The notes: generated from the sequence alone by a model not told the origin. Shown: positions 8,338-17,049, numbered from the stretch's first letter. The stretch: 64,000 bases of DNA from RBG-16-66-20 sp964564865 (GCA_964564865.1 CAZMDA010000010.1:1-64000); one strand, 5' to 3'. Numbers and translations are program-made.

Positions 8338-9780
8338 ATGACAGACGCGCCCGCCCGCCTCGAAGTCGAATCGCTGCAGGAGAACCTGCGCGCGGTGCAG
8401 GACGTGCTGCGCCGGCAGCACGTGGTGGAGAGCCTGGTGCAGCGCCAGGAGGCGCCGAAGCAGGAACTCGTGGCGCAGCTGGTGCACAAGCAGCACCTGG
8501 CGGAGCTCAAGGCGCGCCTGGAGCCCCTGCATCCGGCGGACCTCGCCTACATCCTGGAGGCGCTGCCGCTGGAGGAGCGGCTGCAGGTCTGGGAGCTGGT
8601 GCGCGCCGGGCGCGAGGGCGAGATCCTGCTCGAGCTGTCGGACGCGGTGCGCGAGACGCTCATCGCGACCATGGACCCGAAGGAACTGGTCGCGGCCACC
8701 GGGGCCCTGGAAGCCGACGAGATCGCGGACCTCGCCCCGGACCTGCCGGAGGACGTCATCGAGGACGTCATCCGCGCGCTGCCGCAGGAGGAGCGCGAGC
8801 AGTTGCGCGCGGCGATGTCCTACGAGGAAGGCACCGTGGGCGCGCTGATGGACTTCGAGCAGATCACGGTGCGCGAGGACGTGACGCTGGAAGTCGTGAC
8901 CCGCTACCTGCGCCGGCTGGACGAGCTGCCGGGCCACACCGACCAGCTGTTCGTCGTGGACCGCGAGCAGAAGCTGCGCGGCACCTTGCCGCTCGCGCGC
9001 CTCATCGTCGCCGACCTGGAGTCCGAAGTGCGCGCGGCCATGGTGCCCGAGGGCGTGAAGCTCCACCCGGAGGATCCGGCCGAGGATGCGGCGCAGGCCT
9101 TCGAGCGCTACGACCTGGTTTCCGCCCCGGTGGTGGACCATTTCGGGCGGTTGGTGGGCCGCCTCACCGTGGACGCGGTGGTGGACCACATCCGGGAGAA
9201 GAGCGCGGAGACCCAGCTCGCCGAGGGCGGCCTGGCGAAAGAGGAGGACATCTTCGCCACGGCGTGGGCGAGCTTCCGCAACCGCTGGGCCTGGCTGGCG
9301 GTGAACCTGGTGACCGCGTTCGTCGCCTCGCGCGTGATCAGCCTGTTCGAGGGCTCCATCGGGCAGCTGGTGGCGCTGGCGGCGCTGATGCCCATCGTCG
9401 CCGGCATCGGCGGCAACTCCGGCAACCAGACCATCACCATGATCGTGCGCGCGCTGGCCCTCGGTCAGATCCAGGCCTCCTACTGGCCCAAGCTGGTGGC
9501 CAAGGAACTGGGCGTGGCGACGCTGAACGGCGTGATCTGGGGCGGCATCCTCGGGGTCGCCACCTGGCTGCTCTACGACAGCGTCGCGCTGGGCGGGGTG
9601 ATGGCGCTGGCGATGCTGCTGACGCTCCTGCTGGCGGCGGGGATGGGGGTGCTGATTCCCTACCTGCGCGCCCGCTTCGAGCGCGACCCGGCGGTGGGCT
9701 CCTCGGTGCTGGTGACCGCCTGCACCGATTCGGGCGGGTTCTTCATTTTCCTCGGCCTCGCGACGCTGTTCCTGCTCTGA
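8338..9780 (+). CDS. mgtE: Magnesium transporter MgtE
   Basis: A 480-residue Mg2+ channel of the inner membrane. The order is the MgtE N domain (about 30-155, with LHPADLAYILEALP and DLPEDVIEDVIRALP), two CBS domains (about 165-290) that sense cytoplasmic Mg2+, then five membrane segments from about residue 315 including IVAGIGGNSGNQTITMIVRAL, part of the family's conserved pore region. Length and order are normal. It ends the plus-strand run; its stop is followed at once by copy A of the palindromic repeat and by the convergent cupin gene. Confidence 0.96.
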   Translation: MTDAPARLEVESLQENLRAVQDVLRRQHVVESLVQRQEAPKQELVAQLVHKQHLAELKARLEPLHPADLAYILEALPLEERLQVWELVRAGREGEILLELSDAVRETLIATMDPKELVAATGALEADEIADLAPDLPEDVIEDVIRALPQEEREQLRAAMSYEEGTVGALMDFEQITVREDVTLEVVTRYLRRLDELPGHTDQLFVVDREQKLRGTLPLARLIVADLESEVRAAMVPEGVKLHPEDPAEDAAQAFERYDLVSAPVVDHFGRLVGRLTVDAVVDHIREKSAETQLAEGGLAKEEDIFATAWASFRNRWAWLAVNLVTAFVASRVISLFEGSIGQLVALAALMPIVAGIGGNSGNQTITMIVRALALGQIQASYWPKLVAKELGVATLNGVIWGGILGVATWLLYDSVALGGVMALAMLLTLLLAAGMGVLIPYLRARFERDPAVGSSVLVTACTDSGGFFIFLGLATLFLL

Positions 9781-9787
9781 GCGGGGC

Positions 9788-9821
9788 CGCCGGGCGGGGC
9801 GATGTAACCGATCGGTTACAT
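9788..9821. repeat. Dispersed palindromic repeat, copy A (edge of island 1)
   Basis: A GC-rich arm (CGCCGGGCGGG) is followed by the 20-bp perfect palindrome ATGTAACCGATCGGTTACAT at 9802-9821. The same arm and palindrome recur at 31257-31294 and 37985-38022, where the two copies are identical over 38 bp. This copy differs by a 2-base (GC) instead of 4-base (CCCC) spacer between arm and palindrome and by the base after it. It lies between the convergent mgtE and cupin genes, and the cupin's last codons (ATG TAA) fall inside the palindrome. As RNA it could fold into a hairpin and terminate both genes. Confidence 0.85.
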
Positions 9822-10355
9822 GCCAGCAGGGGGATCTTGGAGAGACGTGCCGGGCGCAAAGCCCAGCCGAGCTTCGATTGCACCGACGTCGCTTGGTCGG
9901 TCAAACGGTTCCGGAGGAGGGTTGCCAGGCTGCCGGGGTTTACCGATGGCCGCGAAGAAATCCTGGAGGCCATAACCCGGCATGATTGTCCATGTGAACA
10001 GCAGTTCATCTTCTCCATCGTTGACGAAGGAGTGGCGAACGACCTTTGGCAGGAAGAACGCCGAGCCGGGAGCCATCGTGAAGCGGACCCCGCCGATGAT
10101 CGCGGTGCCTTTGCCCTTCAGAACATAGATGATCTCTTCCTGGTGAGTGTGAGAGTGCTCGCGCACGAACCCGCCGGGAGCGACGGATTGAATGCCCATT
10201 GAGGCTGAGTTGCTGCCCGTATCTTCTGGCGTCAGCTTGATCGTCACGTAGCCGTTGGCGGGCTTGGGTTGCCAGTAAGACCGACAATCATGGGCCGAAG
10301 CGGCTGCTCGCGGATTGAGACCTGACGCATCAGCGGCGGTTGATGTCATCGGCAT
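9816..10355 (-). CDS. Cupin-domain protein of island 1
   Basis: A 179-residue single-domain cupin. Motif 1 is GGFVREHSHTHQEEIIYVLKG, with the His-x-His and Glu metal ligands, and motif 2 is APGSAFFLPKVVRHSFVN, with the third His. A mononuclear metal site is therefore expected, but the reaction cannot be told from sequence; cupins of this kind act as dioxygenases, isomerases or sensors. The ATG at 10355 is preferred over longer versions because GAGGGA lies just upstream as a ribosome site. It is the last gene of the island 1 operon, 25 bp after the dioxygenase gene, and its stop lies within the palindromic repeat. Confidence 0.85.
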   Translation of the reverse strand: MPMTSTAADASGLNPRAAASAHDCRSYWQPKPANGYVTIKLTPEDTGSNSASMGIQSVAPGGFVREHSHTHQEEIIYVLKGKGTAIIGGVRFTMAPGSAFFLPKVVRHSFVNDGEDELLFTWTIMPGYGLQDFFAAIGKPRQPGNPPPEPFDRPSDVGAIEARLGFAPGTSLQDPPAGM

Positions 10356-10380
10356 AGTTCCCTCTTGAACTCTCAAGCGC

Positions 10381-11436
10381 TCAGTGCGTCTCAATACTCG
10401 CAATCTTCTCGAAGTCGAAAATAGGCGGCTTCGGATCAAGTTGCCACTTGTCGTAGGTCCGGAACAGTTTCTCATATGGCTCCGGTCGATCGGAGAGACC
10501 CGGCGTCAGGAGCCATAGCCGCAGCAAATGACGCTTCCTCTCCGGCTCGGGGTGATCCTCGTAGTCGGTGCGAGAATGCAGTGCGACATAGTTGTTGACG
10601 AACTGCATGTCCCCTTGTTGCAGCACCATGTCGAACCGCAACCGTGAATCCATGCACAAGGCATCGTACAGTTCGAGAACTTCCTTCTGAGAAGCTGTCA
10701 GCCGAGGGACGTCGGGGAAGCGCTGCGCGGATTCCGCATATGTCCGGTTATAGCGATTGAACATGCGCCCCTTGTGAACCGAGAATAGCGGCATCGGGTA
10801 ATAAGGCGAATCTCCGGCGGGCTGTTCGTTGCGGCGATCGAAGTAGAACGGCTGGCCACATGTCTCCAGCAGGTCGGGGCGCGTGTCCAGCAGTTCATTG
10901 AAGATTGCAGCCGAACTCACCACACTGCTCTTGCCACCCGCCTTCGCGGTCTGCAGACAAAGCAAGCCCACGATGTCGCACGAGTCGTTGTGAAAGGGCA
11001 GGAGCTTGGTGGTCTGGTATCCGCGGGCGGACATGTCCTTCGTCCAGTCTTTGCCGAGATCCCGGACGTGCCCGAGGGCCTCACCGTAGGCGTTCTGCGC
11101 AACGGCGCGACCGAGGTACGCGCCGAGCCCCCAGAATATGGTCGCCGCATCCTTTCGGGTGTAGCGCTTGCGATCGAGTCCACGGACAAGCACTACGCCA
11201 CGGCCGTTCTCAAGCTCGTCAAGCAGCTGCTCGAGCTTTCGGCGGAATCTCGGCAAGGGGAAGTCGGCCTTGCTGAGACCTGGAATCGAAGCCCCCCGGC
11301 GCTTCGCCTCGTTCAGGGCTGCATCCAGTTCCGCTTGATCGTCATCGGAAAGCCGGTAGATCCAGCTTTCGTCGTCGATGAGATCTCGCGATCGCCAGGC
11401 ACATCTACCGTCCCATCGCTTCATCGGTAATGTCAT
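10381..11436 (-). CDS. TauD/TfdA-family Fe(II)/2-oxoglutarate-dependent dioxygenase
   Basis: A 351-residue enzyme. The iron-binding His-x-Asp is in LPFHNDSCDI, the distal His and the 2-oxoglutarate-binding Arg are in RKRHLLRLWLL near the C-terminus, and QQGDMQFVNNYVALHSRT is the typical double-stranded beta-helix region before them. Family members hydroxylate small acids, sulfonates or ethers using 2-oxoglutarate and O2. The substrate here is unknown; a Bug binding protein directly upstream (14 bp) suggests an imported carboxylic acid. The ATG at 11436 is supported by a GAGG site and by the end of the preceding gene. Confidence 0.9.
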   Translation of the reverse strand: MTLPMKRWDGRCAWRSRDLIDDESWIYRLSDDDQAELDAALNEAKRRGASIPGLSKADFPLPRFRRKLEQLLDELENGRGVVLVRGLDRKRYTRKDAATIFWGLGAYLGRAVAQNAYGEALGHVRDLGKDWTKDMSARGYQTTKLLPFHNDSCDIVGLLCLQTAKAGGKSSVVSSAAIFNELLDTRPDLLETCGQPFYFDRRNEQPAGDSPYYPMPLFSVHKGRMFNRYNRTYAESAQRFPDVPRLTASQKEVLELYDALCMDSRLRFDMVLQQGDMQFVNNYVALHSRTDYEDHPEPERKRHLLRLWLLTPGLSDRPEPYEKLFRTYDKWQLDPKPPIFDFEKIASIETH

Positions 11437-11450
11437 GATTCGGACCTCGG

Positions 11451-12440
11451 TTACTCGATCTTGGCACCGGACTTCTTTACCACCGCGGCCCACCTCGCGA
11501 TATCGGCCTGAATGGTTGCGGCAAGTTGCTCGGGGCTGCTGCCGACGGGTACGAGCCCAAGTTCTCCGAGACGCCGTTGAACGTCGGGAGCTCGCAGGAC
11601 CTTTATGAACTCCGCGTTCAATCTGTCGATGATCGCCTTTGATGTACCGGCGGGCGCGAAAACCGCCCACCAAGCGTCGCTCTCGTAACCTTTCACTCCT
11701 GCTTCATCCACAGTCGGCACATCGGGCATGGAAGGAGCGCGCTGTTTCCCGGTGGTCGCGAGCGCTCGCAGCTTGCCGTTCTTGATGTGACCTTCAACAG
11801 GAGGGACATTGGAAATCATCATGTGCACCCGTCCTGCGAGTAGGTCGCTCATGGCTGGACCGAGGCCCTTGTATGGGGTATGGAGAGCGTCCACTCCGGC
11901 CATAGACTTGAACAACTCCATGGAAAGGTGCGCGTTGCTGCCGCTTCCTGCGGAGGCATAGATCAAGGCACTCGGCTTCTGCTTGGCAAGGGCAATTAAC
12001 TCGGGGACGGATCGTGCTGCTACCGACGGGTGAGTCACCAGCACGTTTGTGACCGATACCAGGTTCGTCACTGGGGCGAAATCCCTTGCCGGGTCATACG
12101 GTAGGTTCTGATACAGGCTTGCGACGATTGCGTGCGTCGAGTTGGTCCCGAAGGACAGGGTATAGCCGTCCGGGGATGCTTTTGCCACGGCATCCGTCCC
12201 GAGTATGCCTGCGGCACCCGGGCGGTTGTCGACCAGCACCGGATGCCCGATGTTCTCGGAGAGTTTTTGCGCCAGCAGCCGGGCGACGATGTCGCCACCG
12301 CCCCCTGGAGGATAGGGCATCACCCATCGAACAGGCTTGACGGGATAGTCCTGAGCAACGGCGACGCTGACTGCCGCCTGAAAGCTGACAAGGGAGCACA
12401 CAAGCGCTTGCGCGAGCAATGGAAGACGAATCGACATCAT
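11451..12440 (-). CDS. Bug-family (TctC-like) tripartite tricarboxylate transporter binding protein
   Basis: A 329-residue periplasmic protein with a signal peptide (about residues 1-29, ending SVAVAQ) and the family hallmarks WVMPYPPGGGGDIVARLLAQ, VDNRPGAAG and VTHPS. Bug proteins bind carboxylates and deliver them to TctAB permeases, or act as sensors. No TctA or TctB gene is in the window, as is usual for the many orphan Bug genes of betaproteobacteria. It lies 55 bp after the hydrolase gene and 14 bp before the dioxygenase gene, in one operon. A second ATG directly follows the first. Confidence 0.93.
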   Translation of the reverse strand: MMSIRLPLLAQALVCSLVSFQAAVSVAVAQDYPVKPVRWVMPYPPGGGGDIVARLLAQKLSENIGHPVLVDNRPGAAGILGTDAVAKASPDGYTLSFGTNSTHAIVASLYQNLPYDPARDFAPVTNLVSVTNVLVTHPSVAARSVPELIALAKQKPSALIYASAGSGSNAHLSMELFKSMAGVDALHTPYKGLGPAMSDLLAGRVHMMISNVPPVEGHIKNGKLRALATTGKQRAPSMPDVPTVDEAGVKGYESDAWWAVFAPAGTSKAIIDRLNAEFIKVLRAPDVQRRLGELGLVPVGSSPEQLAATIQADIARWAAVVKKSGAKIE

Positions 12441-12495
12441 GTTGAGGGAATCCTTTTCCTGATCCGATGACTTGCTGTTGCTTCGAGTTGAGGAG

Positions 12496-13290
12496 TTACT
12501 GCAGGTCGCGAAGAAATGCGTCGACGTTCCGGAAGTACAGGGAAGGTGCAGAACGAGGGCAGAAGTGCCCGCCTTTCGAGACGATCCCTAGACGCGCGCC
12601 TGGGATCGACTCCACCAGGGCTCTGGAGAAATACGGAGGACAGATCAGGTCGTCTACTGCCGTATTGATGAATGTTGGAACCTTGATCCGATGCAGATCC
12701 TTCGTGCGATCGAACTGCACGACGGCGTCGATCTTGCTTGCCACGATCTCAACAGGGGGAAAGGCGTTGATGACTGCTTGCTCGCTCGCGCGTATCGCTT
12801 CGATGTTCTCGGAGATGTACTCCGGCGAGTACTGAAACAGCGTTCCACAACGCACATACGCCGATGCGCCATGCGCCAAAGCGTCCTTGCGAACCTCGAA
12901 CAGCCGCTTGAAGTACGCGTCTGCAGTCGTCCAGCTGGAGCTCGCCACCAGGCTGAGCAATCGATGCGGATGCTCGATGGCGATGACTTGGCCGATTGCC
13001 CCTCCAGTGGAGTGGCCCACGAGATGGGCTTTTTCAATCCCCAAGCCATCCATGACGGAGAGCGCATCCTCCGCCATTTGGTCGACGGAGTAGGCGATCT
13101 TCGACATTGAACTGCGACCGGCGCCACGGTGGTCATACGTGATGACACGATAGCGTGGCGAGAAATACGGAACCTGCTCAGTCCAAAAGGATGCGTTTCC
13201 GCCCAGACCGGTCACCAGCAAAAGCGGCTCGCCTTTACCGTGAACTTCGCAGTAAAGCTCCGCACCGTCCTTCGTCCTTACAGTTGCCAT
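12496..13290 (-). CDS. Alpha/beta-hydrolase of island 1 (enol-lactonase/RutD-like)
   Basis: A 264-residue hydrolase starting MATVRTKDGAELYCEVHGKGEP. The oxyanion segment is LVTGLGGNASFW, the DHRGAGRS strand-loop is typical, and the nucleophile elbow is GHSTGG near residue 93. An acid in NTAVDDLICPP and the His in KGGHFCPR complete the triad. It most resembles 3-oxoadipate enol-lactonase or RutD-like carbon-carbon/ester hydrolases, but the substrate is not determined. It is the first structural gene of the operon, about 100 nt downstream of a strong promoter. Confidence 0.87.
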   Translation of the reverse strand: MATVRTKDGAELYCEVHGKGEPLLLVTGLGGNASFWTEQVPYFSPRYRVITYDHRGAGRSSMSKIAYSVDQMAEDALSVMDGLGIEKAHLVGHSTGGAIGQVIAIEHPHRLLSLVASSSWTTADAYFKRLFEVRKDALAHGASAYVRCGTLFQYSPEYISENIEAIRASEQAVINAFPPVEIVASKIDAVVQFDRTKDLHRIKVPTFINTAVDDLICPPYFSRALVESIPGARLGIVSKGGHFCPRSAPSLYFRNVDAFLRDLQ

Positions 13291-13400
13291 TGGTCTCGGC
13301 CGCCAGGTCTTTCTAGCCGGTGGCGCCTAAGGCGCGTCGGCAGGTCAAGAAAGGTTAGTCAACGGGGATGCATGTAGCGCAGCGCCAACAATTCAATATT

Positions 13401-13428
13401 ATCATAACAATTGAGCGAGCTATGTCAA
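13401..13428 (-). promoter_or_regulatory. Strong sigma70-type promoter of the island 1 catabolic operon
   Basis: On the minus strand TTGACA (13423-13428) and TATGAT (13401-13406) are separated by 16 bp. The -35 box overlaps the TGA stop of the gntR gene (13425-13427). The heptamer AACAATT occurs twice (13387-13393 and 13406-13412) around the -10 box and start region, a plausible site for the GntR regulator. The surroundings are markedly AT-rich for this genome. Confidence 0.65.
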
Positions 13429-14183
13429 TCTGCGCCTCCGCGGTGCTCGCGCACGGGAATCTGGCGGTGAATCGAGAACGCCTCGTGTAGGTACCAAGAT
13501 CGGGCGAGTTCGACTGGGCGTGAACGTGCGTCGAGGTACAGCCTTTCCGTGGCAAGTAGGGGGGCGTTCGTGCCGCATCCCAGCAGCTTTGCAATCGAAC
13601 GAGGCGCCGGACACGCTGCGATTCGCTCCCGCACTGACCCGATCTCCTGTCCGAGGCGTCCAAGGAGCGCGTAGATGGTGGTCGACTTGAAGTCGTCGCG
13701 CCTGAGTTCTCGGCCTATCCTCGATGGCAAGAGAATCGACGTGAACGCGACGGGTCTGCCTCTTATGCAGCGAATGGCCCGCAACCGGAAGCCGACTGAC
13801 TCCCGGAGCAGCACGGCATCATTGGCTGGAAGTCGCTGCCGTGTGTACGAGATCAGTTCCAGACTGGAGTGCTCGCCGAGTTGCACTATGTCGTCCAGTG
13901 TATCGACGGTCCATTGGGCGCGGCCGCGAGGCGAATTGCTTATGACGAAGGTGCCGCGTCGCGGGCTACGAGTGATGAGCTCGTCGGCAGTCAAGCTGTC
14001 CAAGGCGCGGCGAATCGTAATGCGACTCGCGGCATGGCTTGCACAAAGCTGTTCCTCAGTGGGCAGCTTCTGCCCGACCTTCAACTTTCCCTCGACGACT
14101 TGCTGGCGAAGCTTGAGATAGATCTGTTCATGCAAGGGCACGAACCGCTCGGACTTGGCTTGCGTGTTGGGCTTGTGTGGCAT
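13425..14183 (-). CDS. GntR-family (HutC subfamily) transcriptional regulator
   Basis: A 252-residue regulator with an N-terminal winged helix (about 15-80: LHEQIYLKLRQQVVEG, KLPTEEQLC, SRITIRRALDSLTADELITRSPRRGTF) and a C-terminal UTRA ligand-binding domain (about 100-245). HutC-type regulators bind small acids, amino acids or sugars and usually repress the neighbouring operon. Here the target is very probably the four genes directly downstream, whose promoter begins within the gntR stop codon. The ATG at 14183 starts the conserved part; upstream in-frame codons are possible but unlikely. Confidence 0.9.
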   Translation of the reverse strand: MPHKPNTQAKSERFVPLHEQIYLKLRQQVVEGKLKVGQKLPTEEQLCASHAASRITIRRALDSLTADELITRSPRRGTFVISNSPRGRAQWTVDTLDDIVQLGEHSSLELISYTRQRLPANDAVLLRESVGFRLRAIRCIRGRPVAFTSILLPSRIGRELRRDDFKSTTIYALLGRLGQEIGSVRERIAACPAPRSIAKLLGCGTNAPLLATERLYLDARSRPVELARSWYLHEAFSIHRQIPVREHRGGAD

Positions 14184-14364
14184 GCAATTGATGCTCTCTT
14201 TAGCCAATGGATCCAAGGTGCTCCGCGGAACGTCGTCACCGGGTTCCCGAGCAAGTCCGCTCAATGCAAGCGCAAGCCCATCCGGCAAGTACTGGAGAAC
14301 CGGGCGTGGCTAGCGCTCGACATTTCCTCTCGCCGCTACCGACGAGCGGAAGCCACGGCGCGTC

Positions 14365-15642
14365 CTAAGCGCGGAACGCCTCGCGCGCCGCCTTCAGCGT
14401 CTCCTCGATCTCGGCGGCGCCGTGCGCCGCCGAGACAAACCCCGCTTCATACGCCGAGGGCGCGAGGTACACGCCCCGCTCCAGCATGGCGTGGAAGAAC
14501 TTGTTGAATCGATCCTTGTCGCATTGCATCACCTCGGCGAAACTCGTCGGCGGCGAGGCGCGGAAGTACACGCCGAACATGCTGCCGATGGATTGGGCCG
14601 AGAAGGTGACGTTGGCCTTTCGGGCTTCCGCCAGCAGTCCCTGAACCAGTGACTGCGTGGTGGATTCGATCCGCTCCTGGAACCCCGGCTCTTCCACCAG
14701 CTTCAGCGTCGCCAGGCCCGCGGCCACCGCCACCGGGTTGCCCGAGAGCGTGCCCGCCTGGTAGACCGGCCCCAGCGGCGCGATTCTCTCCATGATGTCG
14801 CGCCGGCCGCCCACCGCGCCCACCGGCAGGCCGCCGCCGATCACCTTGCCGAGCGTCGTGAGGTCGGGCCGGATGCCGAAGCGCGCCTGCGCCCCGCCCA
14901 GCGCGACGCGGAACCCGGTCATCACCTCGTCCAGGATCAGCACCGCGCCGTGCTTCGTGCACTGCGCGCGCAGCGCCTCCAGGAAGCCGGGCTTGGGCAG
15001 CACCAGGTTCATATTGCCCGCCACCGGTTCCACGATCACGCCGGCGATCTCGCCGCCGCGCGCGTCGAAGGTCTTCTCCACCTGCGCGGCGTCGTTGAAA
15101 TCCAGCACCAGCGTGTGCGCCGCGGTCTCCGGCGGCACGCCCGCGGAGCTCGGGTTGCCGAAGGTGAGCGCGCCGGAGCCGGCCTTCACCAGCAGGCTGT
15201 CGGCGTGGCCGTGGTAGCAGCCCTCGAACTTCACGATCAGGTTGCGCCCCGTGAATCCGCGCGCGAGGCGGATCGCGGTCATGGTGGCCTCGGTGCCCGA
15301 GGACACCAGCCGCACGCGCTCGATCGAGGGCACCAGGCGGCAGATGGCTTCCGCCAGTTCGATCTCGGCCTCGGTGGGCGCACCGAAGGACAGCGCCTTC
15401 GCGGCGGCGGCCTGCACCGCTTCCACCACGGCCGGATGGGTGTGCCCGGCGACCATCGGGCCCCAGGAGCCCAGGTAGTCGATGTAGCGCCGGCCCTCGG
15501 CGTCCCAGACGTGGGCGCCAGAGGCGCGCGCCATGAACGGCGGCGCGCCGCCCACGGCGCGGAAGGCGCGCACCGGGGAGTTGACCCCGGCCGGGATGCG
15601 CCGCTGCGCGCGCTCGAACAGGTCCTGGTTGCGCTGGCTCAT
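14365..15642 (-). CDS. hemL: Glutamate-1-semialdehyde 2,1-aminomutase
   Basis: A 425-residue PLP enzyme of normal length that makes 5-aminolevulinate from glutamate-1-semialdehyde in the C5 haem pathway. The PLP-binding Lys is in TTLGKVIGGGLPVGAVGG, with LILDEVMTGFR supplying the Asp, and VNSPVRAF and SSGTEATMTAIRLAR match the family. It follows thiE on the minus strand with an ATGA overlap, giving thiD-thiE-hemL, an order I associate with betaproteobacteria. Island 1 begins beyond its 3' end. Confidence 0.97.
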   Translation of the reverse strand: MSQRNQDLFERAQRRIPAGVNSPVRAFRAVGGAPPFMARASGAHVWDAEGRRYIDYLGSWGPMVAGHTHPAVVEAVQAAAAKALSFGAPTEAEIELAEAICRLVPSIERVRLVSSGTEATMTAIRLARGFTGRNLIVKFEGCYHGHADSLLVKAGSGALTFGNPSSAGVPPETAAHTLVLDFNDAAQVEKTFDARGGEIAGVIVEPVAGNMNLVLPKPGFLEALRAQCTKHGAVLILDEVMTGFRVALGGAQARFGIRPDLTTLGKVIGGGLPVGAVGGRRDIMERIAPLGPVYQAGTLSGNPVAVAAGLATLKLVEEPGFQERIESTTQSLVQGLLAEARKANVTFSAQSIGSMFGVYFRASPPTSFAEVMQCDKDRFNKFFHAMLERGVYLAPSAYEAGFVSAAHGAAEIEETLKAAREAFRA

Positions 15643-16259
15643 CGAAGGGCGGCTTCCTGTGCGTAGAGTTGGTTGAAGGCGCGCGCCGCGGCCGCGACGT
15701 CGGGCGCGTCGAACAGCGCGGAGATCACCGCGAGGCCATCCGCGCCGGCCGCCACCAGCTGCGGCGCGTTGGCGAGCGTGATGCCGCCGATCGCGACCAT
15801 CGGCAGTCCCAGCGGACGGGCGGCGTCGAACAGCGACAGCGGCGCGCGCACCGCGCCGGGCTTGGTGGGCGAGGGGAACACGCTGCCGAAGGCGATGTAG
15901 TCGGCGCCCGCGGCTGCGGCGCGCCGGGCGAGGTCCAGCGAGTCGTAGCAGGAGGCGCCCAGCAGCCCGGGGAATGCGGCGCGCGCGGCGGCGAGTTCGC
16001 CGTCCTCGCGGCCCAGGTGCAGGCCGTGGGCCTTCACTTCCAGCGCCAGCGCGAGGTCGTCGTTGACGATGAGCCGCGCGCCGTGGCGATTCGCGAGCGC
16101 CACCAGGGCGCGCGCCTCGGCCAGGCGCTGCGCGGGCGCGGCGGATTTGTTCCGGTACTGCAGCAGGCGCGTCCCGCCCGCGAGAGCGCGTTCGACGAGC
16201 CGCAGCAGGCGCTCGCTGTCCGTGCCGTCAGGCGTGATCGCGTAGAGGCCGCGCAGCAT
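15639..16259 (-). CDS. thiE: Thiamine-phosphate synthase
   Basis: A 206-residue TIM-barrel enzyme joining hydroxymethylpyrimidine diphosphate and thiazole phosphate. Recognised from MLRGLYAITPDG, LLQYRNKSA, VNDDLALAL, GLHLGREDGEL, GASCYDSLDLARRAAAAGADYIAFGSVFPSPTK and the C-terminal MVAIGGI phosphate-binding strand. Two adjacent ATGs (16262 and 16259) are possible; both lie inside the 3' end of thiD, an overlap of about 32 bp. It shares an ATGA overlap with hemL downstream. Confidence 0.96.
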   Translation of the reverse strand: MLRGLYAITPDGTDSERLLRLVERALAGGTRLLQYRNKSAAPAQRLAEARALVALANRHGARLIVNDDLALALEVKAHGLHLGREDGELAAARAAFPGLLGASCYDSLDLARRAAAAGADYIAFGSVFPSPTKPGAVRAPLSLFDAARPLGLPMVAIGGITLANAPQLVAAGADGLAVISALFDAPDVAAAARAFNQLYAQEAALR

Positions 16260-17049
16260 CATTGCCTTGCGAGTGGAAGCGGTTCGGCAGCGATTGCCCG
16301 GCGCCCGCGGTGAAGCCGCGCTGCAGGGCTTTCCAGGTGTAGGCCTGCGCTTCGCGAGCGGCCTCGGCCACCGGCATTCCCCGCGCGAGGAACGCGGCCA
16401 GCGCGGAGGCGAGCGTGCAGCCCGAGCCATGGTAGCCGCCGGGCAGGCGCGGCCAGCGGTCCTCGCGCAGCTTGCCGCCCGCACCGTACAGGGTGTTCAC
16501 GACCTGCGCGCCCGGCTCGTGCGTGCCCGTGACGAGCACCTGCTTGCAGCCCATCTCCACCAGGCGCGCGGCGCAGGCCTCCAGCGAAGCGCCGTCGTCG
16601 TCGCAGAGATGGCGCGCCTCCAGGCTGTTGGGCGTGAGCACCGTGGTGAGCGGCAGCAGGCGCGTGCGCAGCGCCTCCACGGTCGCCGCGTCGGCGAGCG
16701 CGTCGCCCCGGCCGGAGGCGAGTACCGGGTCGAGCACCACCGGCAGGCGCGGAAACTTCCCGATGGCGCGCGCCACGGCCTCGACGTTCGCGGCCGAGCC
16801 GAGCACGCCGATCTTGAACGCGTCCACCGGCATGTCCTCGAGCAGGCGCTTGGCCTGCGCCTCGACCCAGGCGCTGTCCACTGGCTGCACGCCGTGCACG
16901 CCGCGGGTGTCCTGCGCGGTGAGCGCGGTCAGGACCGACAGCGGATGGCAGCCCAGCGCGGCAAGGGTGAGGATGTCCGCCTGCACGCCGGCCCCTCCGG
17001 TGGGATCGGAGGCAGCGAAACAAAGGACGATCGGGGGTCGCGCATTCAC
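16228..17049 (-). CDS. thiD: Hydroxymethylpyrimidine/phosphomethylpyrimidine kinase
   Basis: A 273-residue ribokinase-like enzyme that phosphorylates HMP twice for thiamine synthesis. Motifs: SDPTGGAGVQADILTLAALG at the N-terminus (substrate and oxyanion side), LDPVLASGRGD, LTPNSLEA, and the catalytic Cys loop GYHGSGCTLASALAAFLARG. The start is a GTG. It is divergent from the rubredoxin gene across 73 bp; that gap has no TPP riboswitch, so thiamine control is not evident here. Confidence 0.96.
   Translation of the reverse strand: MNARPPIVLCFAASDPTGGAGVQADILTLAALGCHPLSVLTALTAQDTRGVHGVQPVDSAWVEAQAKRLLEDMPVDAFKIGVLGSAANVEAVARAIGKFPRLPVVLDPVLASGRGDALADAATVEALRTRLLPLTTVLTPNSLEARHLCDDDGASLEACAARLVEMGCKQVLVTGTHEPGAQVVNTLYGAGGKLREDRWPRLPGGYHGSGCTLASALAAFLARGMPVAEAAREAQAYTWKALQRGFTAGAGQSLPNRFHSQGNDAARPLRDHA

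Larger units (their letters stand above)
9788..14364. other. Accessory island 1: GntR-regulated catabolic operon of lower GC
   Basis: Between the core genes mgtE and hemL lies a five-gene minus-strand block whose base composition is visibly lower than its neighbours; the line 11401-11460 counts 30 G/C of 60 against well over 65% in flanking genes. The left edge coincides with copy A of the palindromic repeat; I found no second copy at the right edge. No integrase or transposase is present. The gene content (regulator, hydrolase, orphan Bug protein, dioxygenase, cupin) is typical of laterally moved betaproteobacterial catabolic cassettes. Confidence 0.55.

Noticed and set aside
14184..14364. 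A second copy of the palindromic repeat at the right edge of island 1
   Set aside because: Read through on both strands; no match to the palindrome or its GC-rich arm was found.
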